Assembly: GCA_947632175.1 (NCBI GenBank) | Contig: CANROC010000022.1 | Coordinates: 1 to 41,237, forward strand | Reading direction: 5' to 3' | DNA: 41,237 nt | Origin: an uncultured Oscillospiraceae bacterium | GTDB lineage: Bacteria > Bacillota > Clostridia > Oscillospirales > Oscillospiraceae | Shown: piece after piece, positions 8,265 to 15,825 of the stretch | Layout: each line of letters opens with the position of its first letter | How positions within the stretch are numbered: position 1 is the stretch's first letter | Translations under genes and position numbers: made by a program | Notes under the pieces: model-generated | Seen by the model: the letters and a program-made list of their open reading frames with translations, nothing else | What the model was told of the DNA's origin: nothing | The model's database searches: none

Positions 8265-9019
8265 AGAACCCAACGGGACCACATCTGCCGCTTCGCGGCT
8301 GTCCCCGACCTAGGAGGGGCTGGCGTATCAGGGGCGGGTGCGATTTGTCGGAACCATTCTGTCATCCAACGCTCGCTGCCCCCCTGCCCCCCTCCTACGA
8401 GGAGGGGGCACGAAGACCGGGGCTGGTGCGTTTTATCGGAACCGCTCTGATATTGTAACCTCTTTAGCCCCTCCCAGGTCGGGGACAGCCGCGAAGCGGC
8501 AGGAGTGGTGATGCAATCCAACCACGCGCGCATTTGTCGCCTGCGGCGACGCTTTCCCCTGCGGGGAAGGCCACCCTTCCGGCGCTTCGCGCCACCTCCC
8601 CCAAGGGGGAGGCTAAGAAGGTTGCGGCGCTTCGCGCCGCCTTTATAAAAGATTGCGCCGCAAAGCGGCGCAAACCTTTTTCGCCCCCTCCTCGTAGGAG
8701 GGGGGCAGGGGGGCAGCGAGCGTGGGTCGATAGAGCGGTTCTGACGATCCGCATCTGCCAAAGCCCCTCCCCTCGGGAGGGGTGCCCGAGCGAAGCGATG
8801 GGCAGGGTGGGGGCGTCTGTCGGACCCCGCACGGGCGGGTTTAGAACCCGCCCCTACAGACAAAATGGGACAATTTTCCACAAACATAACGTGAAATGTC
8901 ATCGAAACGCGGGCCGCCAGGAGTGGCGGCCCCTACGGCGTTGATGGAAGGCAATTTGGAAAATGCACGGGCGGGTTCTAAACCCGCCGGCCTTTGTTTG
9001 CGCCGCGTTCATAAAGAGT
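8265..9019. repeat. Non-coding island of palindromic repeat modules (island 1)
   Basis: No convincing gene lies here; open frames on both strands lack ribosome sites and are low-complexity. The island contains: (a) a near-identical inverted pair, 8279-8322 and 8465-8508, with core CGCTTCGCGGCTGTCCCCGA; (b) a second inverted pair, about 8363-8410 and 8690-8732, centred on CCCCCTCCTCGTAGGAGGGG; (c) the palindrome GGGCGGGTT-TAG-AACCCGCCC at 8833-8853, with a variant near 8969-8988; (d) a 40-bp module at 8903-8942, repeated perfectly at 11445-11484. Modules a and b are nested, so much of 8279-8732 could fold into a long structure. Confidence 0.8.
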
Positions 9020-9056
9020 TTCGCCGCGCTTTTCAGCGCGGCGAAAGGTTTTTCTT
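9020..9056 (+). terminator. Strong hairpin between the repeat island and the DUF1015 gene
   Basis: An 11-bp GC-rich stem, TTCGCCGCGCT paired with AGCGCGGCGAA around TTTC, is followed on the plus strand by AGGTTTTTCTT. The T run suits plus-strand termination. The hairpin also lies directly behind the stop of the minus-strand DUF1015 gene and may end that transcript too. Confidence 0.5.
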
Positions 9057-10269
9057 ATTTGATTTTCCGGCACTCCAGATAGTACCGTTTGTCCCGGGCG
9101 TGGCCGATGGAGAAGCTTTTTTTGGGGAAGACGCCGTCGGAGATGACGGTTTTGAAGAGCTCGGATTTGTCCATGGCGGGGAGGAGGAAGCCCACGGCGC
9201 CGGGTTCCTCGGTGAGCTTTAAGAGAGATTCCTCGTCGTGGATGTAGTCCACCTCGCCGCCGGTCATGGCGGCGTATTCCTCGATGAAGCTTTGCAAGAG
9301 CTCGATCATCCCGCCGAAGCTCCGGCCGCGGACGCGGATGGTCCCGATTTTTTTGCCACCGGCGGCGATCTCCAGCTCCCGTCCGTCGGGGACCTGGAGC
9401 TTCTGGACGGCGACCTCCAGGAATTTTTCCACGTCCACGCCGAAGACCACACGGTGGATGGGCTGGAAGATGACGCCGGGGTCGTAGACGTTGTTGAGCT
9501 CCACCAGCGCGTAGCGGGCGGGGTGGCGCGCCGCCTCCTCCGGGGTGAGGCCGGCCTTGGTGCGGTTCCACAGTTCCTTGGCCGCCGCCAGGGAGTGGTT
9601 GCCGTCGCCGATGACGATTTGCACCTCCCGCTGGGCAAGCACCTCCAGGGCGTGTTCCACGCCCTCCAGCTCCTCGCCGGTGACCTGCCAGCCCGCGATG
9701 CGGCCGCCGCCCTCCATGAGCTCAAAGTCGTAGAGCTTGCGCATGGCGTGGGTCCGGGCGTGGAGGGGTTCCACCACGGTGAGGGCAGGGTCGTCGATGA
9801 GCACCATGATGTGGGGCAGCTCCAGCGGCGCGTTCTCCCGGATCTTCATCCGGGGCGGGAGCCTGTCCGCCACTGTCCGCTCGCTGGCCCGCACGGGGGA
9901 GGCGGAGGCGGGGGAGTAGTCGTAAGCGTCCAGGTCCAGCGCCCCCACAAGCCCCCGGCGGATGCCGCCGGTGACGTGGCGCTCCACGTAGACGAAGCAG
10001 TGGGGCAGCTCCTCAAAGACGTTGGCCTCCAGACAGCCGCGCATGGCGGCGTTGGCGCTTTGGGCCATGTCCAGGGGGTTCACGTCGTTGAGGTACGCCT
10101 CGGGGAGGATCATATGGTAGGTGGAGAGCTTGTCGGCAACGCGTCTGTCCACCCGGTCCCAGTAGTCCCGCTCGGAGGTGAACTGGTCGCAGGCGATGAC
10201 GCTCCAATCGGCCATATCCCCGGTGGCGGGGAGCAGGATATCGGTGGGCACAAAAGCCGGTTTGTTCAT
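9055..10269 (-). CDS. DUF1015 family protein
   Basis: 404 residues, matching the DUF1015 family in length and landmarks: VPTDILLPATGDMADWSVIA at the start, VIGDGNHSLAAAK (the family's best conserved motif) near 220-232, and ALVELNNVYDPGV. The family is widespread in Firmicutes and often lies near amino-acid metabolism genes; no activity can be assigned. It is predicted cytoplasmic with no membrane segments. The ATG at 10269 is the only good start and follows AAAGGAA, 12 nt away, somewhat distant. It has its own promoter (10303-10331) and is monocistronic, facing into repeat island 1. Confidence 0.85.
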   Translation of the reverse strand: MNKPAFVPTDILLPATGDMADWSVIACDQFTSERDYWDRVDRRVADKLSTYHMILPEAYLNDVNPLDMAQSANAAMRGCLEANVFEELPHCFVYVERHVTGGIRRGLVGALDLDAYDYSPASASPVRASERTVADRLPPRMKIRENAPLELPHIMVLIDDPALTVVEPLHARTHAMRKLYDFELMEGGGRIAGWQVTGEELEGVEHALEVLAQREVQIVIGDGNHSLAAAKELWNRTKAGLTPEEAARHPARYALVELNNVYDPGVIFQPIHRVVFGVDVEKFLEVAVQKLQVPDGRELEIAAGGKKIGTIRVRGRSFGGMIELLQSFIEEYAAMTGGEVDYIHDEESLLKLTEEPGAVGFLLPAMDKSELFKTVISDGVFPKKSFSIGHARDKRYYLECRKIK

Positions 10270-10302
10270 GAGGTTATTCGTTCCTTTCAGGGTAGTTCTA
10301 GC

Positions 10303-10331
10303 ATTTTACCAGCTTTGGCCGGAAAAGTCAA
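10303..10331 (-). promoter_or_regulatory. Sigma-A promoter of the DUF1015 gene
   Basis: Read on the minus strand, TTGACT (10326-10331) and TAAAAT (10303-10308) are separated by 17 bp, about 34 bp upstream of the start codon. It is divergent from the promoter at 10393-10421. Confidence 0.75.
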
Positions 10332-10392
10332 AACAAAAAGAGGGAATAAGGCCACGGACCAGGAATTTCTGTGAATTTTTTCCCGGTTTACC

Positions 10393-10421
10393 TTGCAAAA
10401 CCTGGAGAGATATGGTATATT
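10393..10421 (+). promoter_or_regulatory. Sigma-A promoter of the cytidylate-kinase-like gene
   Basis: TTGCAA (10393-10398), a 17-bp spacer and TATATT (10416-10421). The start codon is 64 bp further on, preceded by AAAGGAGGA. Confidence 0.75.
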
Positions 10422-10484
10422 ATATAAAAGAAGGCCCGCAACAAACGTCGCATTCCGTCACTTCGCATAAAGGAGGACCGCCAT

Positions 10485-11108
10485 ATGAAAAAGACTGTCA
10501 TCGCCATCAGCCGCGCCTGGGGCGCCCACGGGACCGTGGTGGGGAGCAAGCTGGCCGCGCTTTTGGGCATCCCCATGTTCGATAAGAAGATCATCGACCT
10601 GGCCAGCGAGAAAAGCGGCCTCTCCCCGGACTACATCGGCGGATTGGAGGAGCGTGTGACGGGCTCGTTCCTCTTCAACCTGGCCGCGGGGGCGGCACCC
10701 ATGCACGGGTATCACCACAACTACGAGATCCCCATGAGCTATACCGCTTTCTCCGCCCAGGCCAACGTCATCCAGGAGATCGCCAACAAGGGCAGCGCCG
10801 TTATCATCGGCCGGTGCTCGGACTACCTCTTGCGGGAGGACCCGGACTGCGTGAAGGTCTTCCTCTACGCCGACGAGGCCGACCGCCTGGAGCAGTGCAA
10901 GCGGGAGTTCGATTTGGACGACAAGGGCGCCCAGCAGCAGCTCCGGAAGATGGACCGCAGCCGTCAGAATTACTACAAGAACTTCACCGGCGAAACCTGG
11001 GGCCAGGCCGCCTCCCACGACCTGTGTATCAACGTCACCAAAATCGGCGTAGACGGCGCCGTGGGGCTTATTATGCAGTATTTGAAAGCGGCGGGAAGGA
11101 TCGAGTGA
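10485..11108 (+). CDS. Cytidylate kinase-like family protein
   Basis: 207 residues of the cytidylate-kinase-like P-loop family (PF13189 type). The N-terminal strand-loop reads VIAISRAWGAHGTVVGSKLA, where GAHGTVVGSK replaces the usual GSGGSxIGxx loop. GIPMFDKKIIDLA follows, then GSAVIIGRCSDYLL, the typical second motif. A charged helical lid (EQCKREFDLDDKGAQQQLRKMDRSRQ) precedes a C-terminal INVTKIGVDGAV segment. Members are common in Clostridia and are thought to be nucleotide kinases, but substrates are mostly unproven. It has a clear ribosome site, its own promoter and its own terminator, so it is monocistronic. Confidence 0.88.
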   Translation: MKKTVIAISRAWGAHGTVVGSKLAALLGIPMFDKKIIDLASEKSGLSPDYIGGLEERVTGSFLFNLAAGAAPMHGYHHNYEIPMSYTAFSAQANVIQEIANKGSAVIIGRCSDYLLREDPDCVKVFLYADEADRLEQCKREFDLDDKGAQQQLRKMDRSRQNYYKNFTGETWGQAASHDLCINVTKIGVDGAVGLIMQYLKAAGRIE

Positions 11109-11131
11109 CGGACCGTGTCAAAACTATTTGT

Positions 11132-11160
11132 GCCCCTCCCGGTGGGAGGGGCGGTTTTTT
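11132..11160 (+). terminator. Intrinsic terminator of the cytidylate-kinase-like gene
   Basis: A 9-bp GC stem (11132-11140 with 11144-11152, loop GGT) is followed by GG and six T, 24 nt after the stop codon. Confidence 0.85.
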
Positions 11161-11945
11161 GTGGGCGGATAATGCGACGGAGAGCCGCGCGGCAGGGAAA
11201 AGCCCTCCCTCCGGGAGGGGTGGCCGAGGGTCGCGACGGCCAGGGTGGGTGCGGCTATGATACCCCTCAAAAACCTCAACCTTCGCTTCCCCCCTGCCCC
11301 CCTCCTACGAGGAGGGGGCACTGAGACGGGGGATGGTGCGGGTTATCGGAAGCGTTCCGTGCCGCAACGTGGCACGGGCGGGTTTAGAACCCGCCCCCAC
11401 AGGGGAATGGAAGGTTATCCCATTCAATTTACGCCGGAAATTTTCGAAACGCGGGCCGCCAGGAGTGGCGGCCCCTACGGCGTTCATCGGGTGCAATCCG
11501 GGCCCTGCAACGTGGGCCGCTGTGGGCACCGGCCCGTACGGTGTTGATTGAACGCAATTCAAACTGTAGGGGCGGGTTCCATGTGTCTGCCCGTCCCCTC
11601 GTCCCCCGTTCCCGCCGCGGCTGGCAAATCGAAGAATGCGGCGAAGCCGCAAACCTTTTAAAAAGCCCCCTCCTCGTAGGAGGGGGGTAGGGGGTAGCGA
11701 AGGTGGGATGACAGGGCGGTATCGATACGTTCGATCCCTCAGTCTCGCTGCGCTCGACAGCTCGTCTCCGCGCTAAGAGCCGCCGCTTTGCGGCGGTTGC
11801 GCTTCGACACGCGCCTGCGGGCGCAGCCTTTACGAAAGGGAGCCTTCAAAAAGGTTGCGCCGCAATGCGGCGCCTTTGAAAATTGCGCTTGCGGCGCAAA
11901 CCATTTTGCGTAGGGGCGGGTTCCAAACCCGCCCGGTCATCTTTC
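11161..11945. repeat. Non-coding island of palindromic repeat modules (island 2)
   Basis: About 785 bp with no supported gene, built from the modules of island 1. 11281-11320 repeats the CCCCCTCCTACGAGGAGGGGG module in the orientation of 8381-8410; 11667-11705 carries it inverted. 11445-11484 is a perfect 40-bp copy of 8903-8942. GGGCGGGTT..AACCCGCCC palindromes lie near 11376-11396 and 11914-11935. 11200-11250 resembles 8761-8815. 11758-11824 is the inverted copy of 81-145. Spacing and order differ between the islands, so this is a mosaic, not a simple segmental duplication. Confidence 0.8.
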
Positions 11946-11948
11946 AGA

Positions 11949-12935
11949 TTATTGCCTTACGCTGAAATGTCCCCGCTCGTCGGTCATGTCGTGGAGGGTT
12001 ATTTGGTTGTCGCGGACGTATTGCTTGGTCCACAGGAGGACCAGGTCACGGTAGCGGTACAGCTTGTCCCCCGAGGAGTCCCCGTATAAGCGGGCCAGCT
12101 CTGACGCCGGGGGGATGGCGGCGTAGAAGGCGTCGTCCAGGGCCTCCAGCTCGGCAAGTATATCCGGCGCGGGCATGGAGGCGTACCGGGCAAGGTTTTC
12201 CGGCGTGAGAGACAGCGTGAGGGAACGCGTCTCCGGATCGGGGAAGGCGTTTTCGGCAAGCCACCGGGCTTCGCTTTGCGTTTTGATCTTCGGCATACGC
12301 GCCCACACCGCCGGCGGGAGCCGGTCCAGCGTGGCGCTTCTCAGCCGTTTTTCCTCCAAAAACCGGCCGCGCCCCTTGGCGTGGGGGAGGTAAAAGCGGA
12401 TATCCTCGGTCTTGTACGCCGAGAGGAGGTCGAGAAAGCGCTCCGCCTGTCCGGCGTTCTCCTCGGTGATGGGCGCGCTGATAAAGACGGGGAGACCGGC
12501 GTCGTTGGCCGCCGCCAGCATGGCCGTCAGGAGGCGAAAGTCGCCCCGCCTCCCGGCAAAGGCGTCGTGGTACTCCGGAAGTCCGTAGAAGGTGAGGTCA
12601 ATGAGCTCCACGCCGGCCTGCCGGATCCGCTCCATAAGCTCCCGGATGTCCCGGTCGGGCCTTTCCCGGAAGCCGTTCATCTGCAAAAACCGCCCGGCGG
12701 GCGAACCGATCTCCCGGCAGAAGGCGATATGGTCGAACAGCATAGGCGTGTCCATGCAGTAGCCGATATAATATCCGAACCCGACCGGCGACTCCGCCGC
12801 AAGTCGCCGCGCCAGGGCCTTGCCCCGCTCGTATTCCGCGCCGACGGGATGGCCGTCGTATGCCAAAAGGCAGTGCCGGCACCGGCAGTTACAGGGGACG
12901 CAGAGGTTTTCCATTTGAAAGGAAACGGTTTCCAT
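11949..12935 (-). CDS. Radical SAM protein
   Basis: 328 residues with a 4Fe-4S radical SAM signature CxxxCxxC at C15, C19 and C22 (CNCRCRHC), followed by a typical partial-barrel pattern (LMERIRQAGVELIDLTFYG; AAANDAGLPVFISAPITEEN). No second cysteine cluster (SPASM or twitch) is seen in the C-terminal half, so it is not an obvious peptide maturase. The reaction is unknown. The ATG at 12935 is chosen because GGAGG lies 8 nt upstream; a GTG at 12956 overlapping the upstream stop has no usable site. It is the last gene of a four-gene minus-strand operon and ends next to repeat island 2. Confidence 0.8.
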   Translation of the reverse strand: METVSFQMENLCVPCNCRCRHCLLAYDGHPVGAEYERGKALARRLAAESPVGFGYYIGYCMDTPMLFDHIAFCREIGSPAGRFLQMNGFRERPDRDIRELMERIRQAGVELIDLTFYGLPEYHDAFAGRRGDFRLLTAMLAAANDAGLPVFISAPITEENAGQAERFLDLLSAYKTEDIRFYLPHAKGRGRFLEEKRLRSATLDRLPPAVWARMPKIKTQSEARWLAENAFPDPETRSLTLSLTPENLARYASMPAPDILAELEALDDAFYAAIPPASELARLYGDSSGDKLYRYRDLVLLWTKQYVRDNQITLHDMTDERGHFSVRQ

Positions 12936-12952
12936 ACAGACGTCCTCCAAAT

Positions 12953-13891
12953 TCACCTTTCCGCGATCAGCGTGGCCATGGCGCCGTAGATGCCGGCGTC
13001 GTTGTAGAGAGTGGCGAGGACGATGGGGGTGTCCTTACAGGCGGGGAAGGCGAGGGGGCGGTAGTGGGCGCGGGTCATGTCCAGGAGGAGCTGGCCGGCG
13101 CGGGAGACGCCGCCGCCCAGGACGATGGCCTCCGGGTCCACGGTGCCGGTCACCGCGGCGAGGCCCCGGGCCAGATACGCGCAATACTCGTCCGCAATCC
13201 TCAGGGCCAGGGGGTCGCCGGCGTTGGCGGCGTCCCAGACGGCCCTGGCATCCGGGTCGGGGAGGGAGCGGAGGGTCGAGGGCTCGGCGGAGGCGGACAG
13301 GGCCTCGCGCGCCAGGCGCGCGCAGCCGGTGGCGGAGGCGTACTGCTCCAGGCAGCCGTGGCCGCCGCAGTTGCATTGGAGCGCCTCCTGGGGATTGACG
13401 GGGATGTGGCCGATCTCGCCGCCGGCGCGGTGGGCGCCGCGAAGACACTTGCCGTCTAAAATGATGCCGCCGCCCACGCCGGTGCCCAGGGTCACCAGGA
13501 CCATGCTTTTGTAGCCCATACCGCCGCCGCGCCACGCCTCGCCCATAGCGGCCAGGTTGGCGTCGTTGTCGCCCACGGCCCGAAGGCCGGTGAGGCGCTC
13601 AAGCACCGGGAGGAGGGGCTGGTGGTCCCAGCCTAAGTTGACGGCGCTGGCCGTGCCGTCGGGCCAGACCTGACCGGGAGCGCCTACGCCCAGGCCCAGG
13701 TAAGCGTCCCCGGAAAAGGGGCGCTTTTTCATGTCCGTAAGGATGGAGGCGGCGATGTCGCCGGGGATGTGGGCCCCGTGTTCGCTTGTGTCCGTAGGGA
13801 TGGACCACTGGTCGAGAAGCGTGCCGTCCTCGGAAAAGAGGCCGAGCTTTACCGTGGTGCCGCCAATGTCGATGCCGTAGCCGTAAGTCAT
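12953..13891 (-). CDS. glcK: ROK family glucokinase
   Basis: 312 residues, the usual ROK glucokinase length. The phosphate-binding motif GIDIGGTTVKLGLF is at 6-19 and the catalytic aspartate lies in GDNDAN (D110). The zinc site is H162 with C173, C175 and C180 (GHIPVN, then CNCGGHGCLE). The expected reaction is ATP-dependent phosphorylation of glucose or a related hexose in the cytoplasm. The start overlaps the upstream gene's stop by 4 bp and uses GGAGG inside that gene, so translation is probably coupled. N-acetylmannosamine or another sugar as substrate cannot be excluded. Confidence 0.88.
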   Translation of the reverse strand: MTYGYGIDIGGTTVKLGLFSEDGTLLDQWSIPTDTSEHGAHIPGDIAASILTDMKKRPFSGDAYLGLGVGAPGQVWPDGTASAVNLGWDHQPLLPVLERLTGLRAVGDNDANLAAMGEAWRGGGMGYKSMVLVTLGTGVGGGIILDGKCLRGAHRAGGEIGHIPVNPQEALQCNCGGHGCLEQYASATGCARLAREALSASAEPSTLRSLPDPDARAVWDAANAGDPLALRIADEYCAYLARGLAAVTGTVDPEAIVLGGGVSRAGQLLLDMTRAHYRPLAFPACKDTPIVLATLYNDAGIYGAMATLIAER

Positions 13892-14538
13892 AGTGATTCC
13901 TCCGTTTCAAGAATAGAGCCGATGTCGCACAGCTCGATGCCGGGAAAGCTCCGCTCGCTAAGGCCGCGGGAGCGGATGAAATCGCGGATAGCCTGGTAGT
14001 CCGGATGGGCGGTGAGGTCGCCGTTGAAGACGATCTCGTCTCCCACCCGCCCCGAGGCACCGCCCAGGAAGCCCATGGGGAAGCCGGGGAGGGAGACGAA
14101 GCCCTCCCGGATCTTCAAAAGGGACAGGCCCGGCTCTTTGATGAGCGCCGCGTAGATGCCGGGGTCCGAGGTGATGAGGCTCCCGCCGTCCACCACCACG
14201 CAGGCGCATTTGGCGTAGCCCTGGCGGACGTTCACCTCCCGGAAGCCCAGGGCGCGGCAGGCTTCTCGCAGGGCCGGGGCGGTGATGTCCGGCCGGTGGA
14301 CGAGAAGCCCGTCCAGCACCACGGCGCACAGGGCGGCGTTCTCGGGGTAGCGGGGGAGGGGGACGCCCTCATAAAAGATGGGCCGCCCGCGCACCGGGCA
14401 AAGACGCAGGTCCGCGTGGGACGAAACGCCGGGTCCGAAGCGGGGGTCGTCCTCTATGAGGCGCAGCACGTGGCCGCGCTCACGCAGATACGTTTTCAGC
14501 GGCTCACAGGCGCGATGGGAGAGCCAGACCGCGCTCAT
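13888..14538 (-). CDS. DUF6873 family protein (predicted GME-fold)
   Basis: 216 residues. The pattern LRLCPVRG..., RQGYAKCACVVVDGGSLITSD, SLPGFPMGFLGGASG and DEIVFNGDLTAHPDY is that of the clostridial DUF6873 family, predicted to share the fold of guanidino-group-modifying enzymes. The activity is unknown. It overlaps both neighbours by 4 bp (DUF3810 upstream, ROK kinase downstream), which indicates one transcript and coupled translation. It is predicted cytoplasmic. Confidence 0.75.
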   Translation of the reverse strand: MSAVWLSHRACEPLKTYLRERGHVLRLIEDDPRFGPGVSSHADLRLCPVRGRPIFYEGVPLPRYPENAALCAVVLDGLLVHRPDITAPALREACRALGFREVNVRQGYAKCACVVVDGGSLITSDPGIYAALIKEPGLSLLKIREGFVSLPGFPMGFLGGASGRVGDEIVFNGDLTAHPDYQAIRDFIRSRGLSERSFPGIELCDIGSILETEESL

Positions 14539-15668
14539 GGGGCGGTATGGGCGGCGAGGTACGCGTGGGCCTCGTCGATGTAATACGCCACCAGGAGGTC
14601 CACGCAGGCCCCGTAGGAGCGGATGCCCAGCTCCTGGCCCTGGGCCTTTAAGTAGCCGTCGTAGACTTGGGAGCTGACCTTCTCCACCGGACCCTCAAAC
14701 TGGGCCCAGTAGGCGTTGTTGTCGTTCCAGTCCACCGCCATGGGCCAGGTGATGAAGGCGGAGAGCTCGCCCCAACGCTGGGCTTCCACCTGGTAGAGGG
14801 CGTTGGAGAGGTAGATGGCGCCGGCCAGGTACCCGGAGTATGTAAAGACCGGATCGCCGGAGGAGACGCAGGCGGCGATGCCCAGGAAATTGGCCTCCAG
14901 CTCCGAGGTGACGCCCCGCTGGTGGGCCAGCTCGTGGGCGATGGTATCCGGGATGAGGCACCCCGGCGCGTCGATGTTGATGTTGGATTCACCGGAGAAA
15001 GGGAAGAAGACGCCGGTGAAGCCCATCCAGGAGGAGAGGCGCGAGAATAAATACATCTTCTTGGGCGTCCGGGAGCGCATAGCGAGGAACGGGAACTCCT
15101 CGGAGAGGTTGTCGTAGACGTGTTTAGAGGCGTCGATGGCGCCGTCCAGGTCCTCCTGCCAGTGGCCGTCGGCGTCGCGGTTGACATTCCCGGCGTTCTC
15201 GGCGGCGCGGCGGAGGAAATATTCCGTCACGGCCTCCAGGTCCTCCGGCTCCACCGCCCCCACGGCCAGGCCGCTTTTCTCGGTGAAGCTGTCGGCGCGG
15301 TAGTCGATGGCGAAGATCCACAAAAAGACGGTGAGGACGTAGAGGAGGATGAGCGCCAGCGTCAGCACCCGCCGCCCCAGAGTCTTCCAGTGCTCCGCGG
15401 CGCGGACGGTGAGGATGACCGTCCGCGCGAGGAACCAGAGGACGAAGACCCCCGCCGCCACGTACTCCAGCTCCATGACGGAGAAGGGCAGGAGGCCGAA
15501 GACCGTCCCCAGGGCGTTCTTCACCGGGCGGGAGAACCAGGCGGTGCAAAAATTGGCGGCGGCCCGGGAGCCGGCAAGGACCAGGAACAGCGCGATAAGG
15601 ATGATGGGAACGAGCCAGGCCGCGAGCCTTCCCACAGGGATCTTTTTCTTTTTTTCCAACGTTTCCAC
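14535..15668 (-). CDS. DUF3810 family membrane protein with HExxH metalloprotease motif
   Basis: 377 residues. A short basic N-terminus is followed by three hydrophobic segments (about 15-34, 60-86, 101-122) and a large extracytoplasmic or cytoplasmic domain. That domain contains DTIAHELAHQRG, with H245, E246 and H249 as a zinc site and E256 or E258 as a candidate third ligand. This is the layout of DUF3810 proteins, predicted zinc metallopeptidases. The start codon is GTG at 15668 (the sequence begins METLEKKKK), with AGGGGG 10 nt upstream. It is the first gene of the operon running to the radical SAM gene, with its own promoter at 15704-15732. Confidence 0.8.
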   Translation of the reverse strand: METLEKKKKIPVGRLAAWLVPIILIALFLVLAGSRAAANFCTAWFSRPVKNALGTVFGLLPFSVMELEYVAAGVFVLWFLARTVILTVRAAEHWKTLGRRVLTLALILLYVLTVFLWIFAIDYRADSFTEKSGLAVGAVEPEDLEAVTEYFLRRAAENAGNVNRDADGHWQEDLDGAIDASKHVYDNLSEEFPFLAMRSRTPKKMYLFSRLSSWMGFTGVFFPFSGESNINIDAPGCLIPDTIAHELAHQRGVTSELEANFLGIAACVSSGDPVFTYSGYLAGAIYLSNALYQVEAQRWGELSAFITWPMAVDWNDNNAYWAQFEGPVEKVSSQVYDGYLKAQGQELGIRSYGACVDLLVAYYIDEAHAYLAAHTAP

Positions 15669-15703
15669 GGCGGCGCACCCCCTGAGTTTTTCTTGTCCTC
15701 ACC

Positions 15704-15732
15704 ATTATAGCATACGGATGCAAAATTTCCAA
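15704..15732 (-). promoter_or_regulatory. Sigma-A promoter of the DUF3810-DUF6873-ROK-radical SAM operon
   Basis: On the minus strand TTGGAA (15727-15732) and a perfect TATAAT (15704-15709) are 17 bp apart, 35 bp upstream of the GTG start. Confidence 0.75.
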
Positions 15733-15755
15733 CTTGTAAAAATTGAAATTCGCTC

Positions 15756-15784
15756 TTTCTTATTTGTAGCTTTCGTGCTATAAT
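15756..15784 (+). promoter_or_regulatory. Probable promoter of the SLH/CE4 deacetylase gene
   Basis: A perfect TATAAT at 15779-15784 lies 17 bp after a poor -35 (TTTCTT, 15756-15761). It diverges from the operon promoter at 15704-15732. The weak -35 hints at activator dependence, which is inference. Confidence 0.5.
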
Positions 15785-15825
15785 GCAAAAACAGACATGC
15801 TTCGACAAAAGAGGAGAGAGGAGCT

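Noticed and set aside
8534-8944. Possible small genes inside repeat island 1
   Set aside because: All frames there are translated palindromes, lack ribosome sites and recur in the second island with other frames open.
8279-11940. CRISPR array
   Set aside because: Repeats are palindromic, of several types, irregularly spaced and in both orientations; no cas gene is present.
11949-12935. Radical SAM protein as maturase of the zinc-ribbon peptides
   Set aside because: It is 20 kb away in a different operon, lacks a SPASM-like second cluster, and the precursors show no typical modification-core residues.
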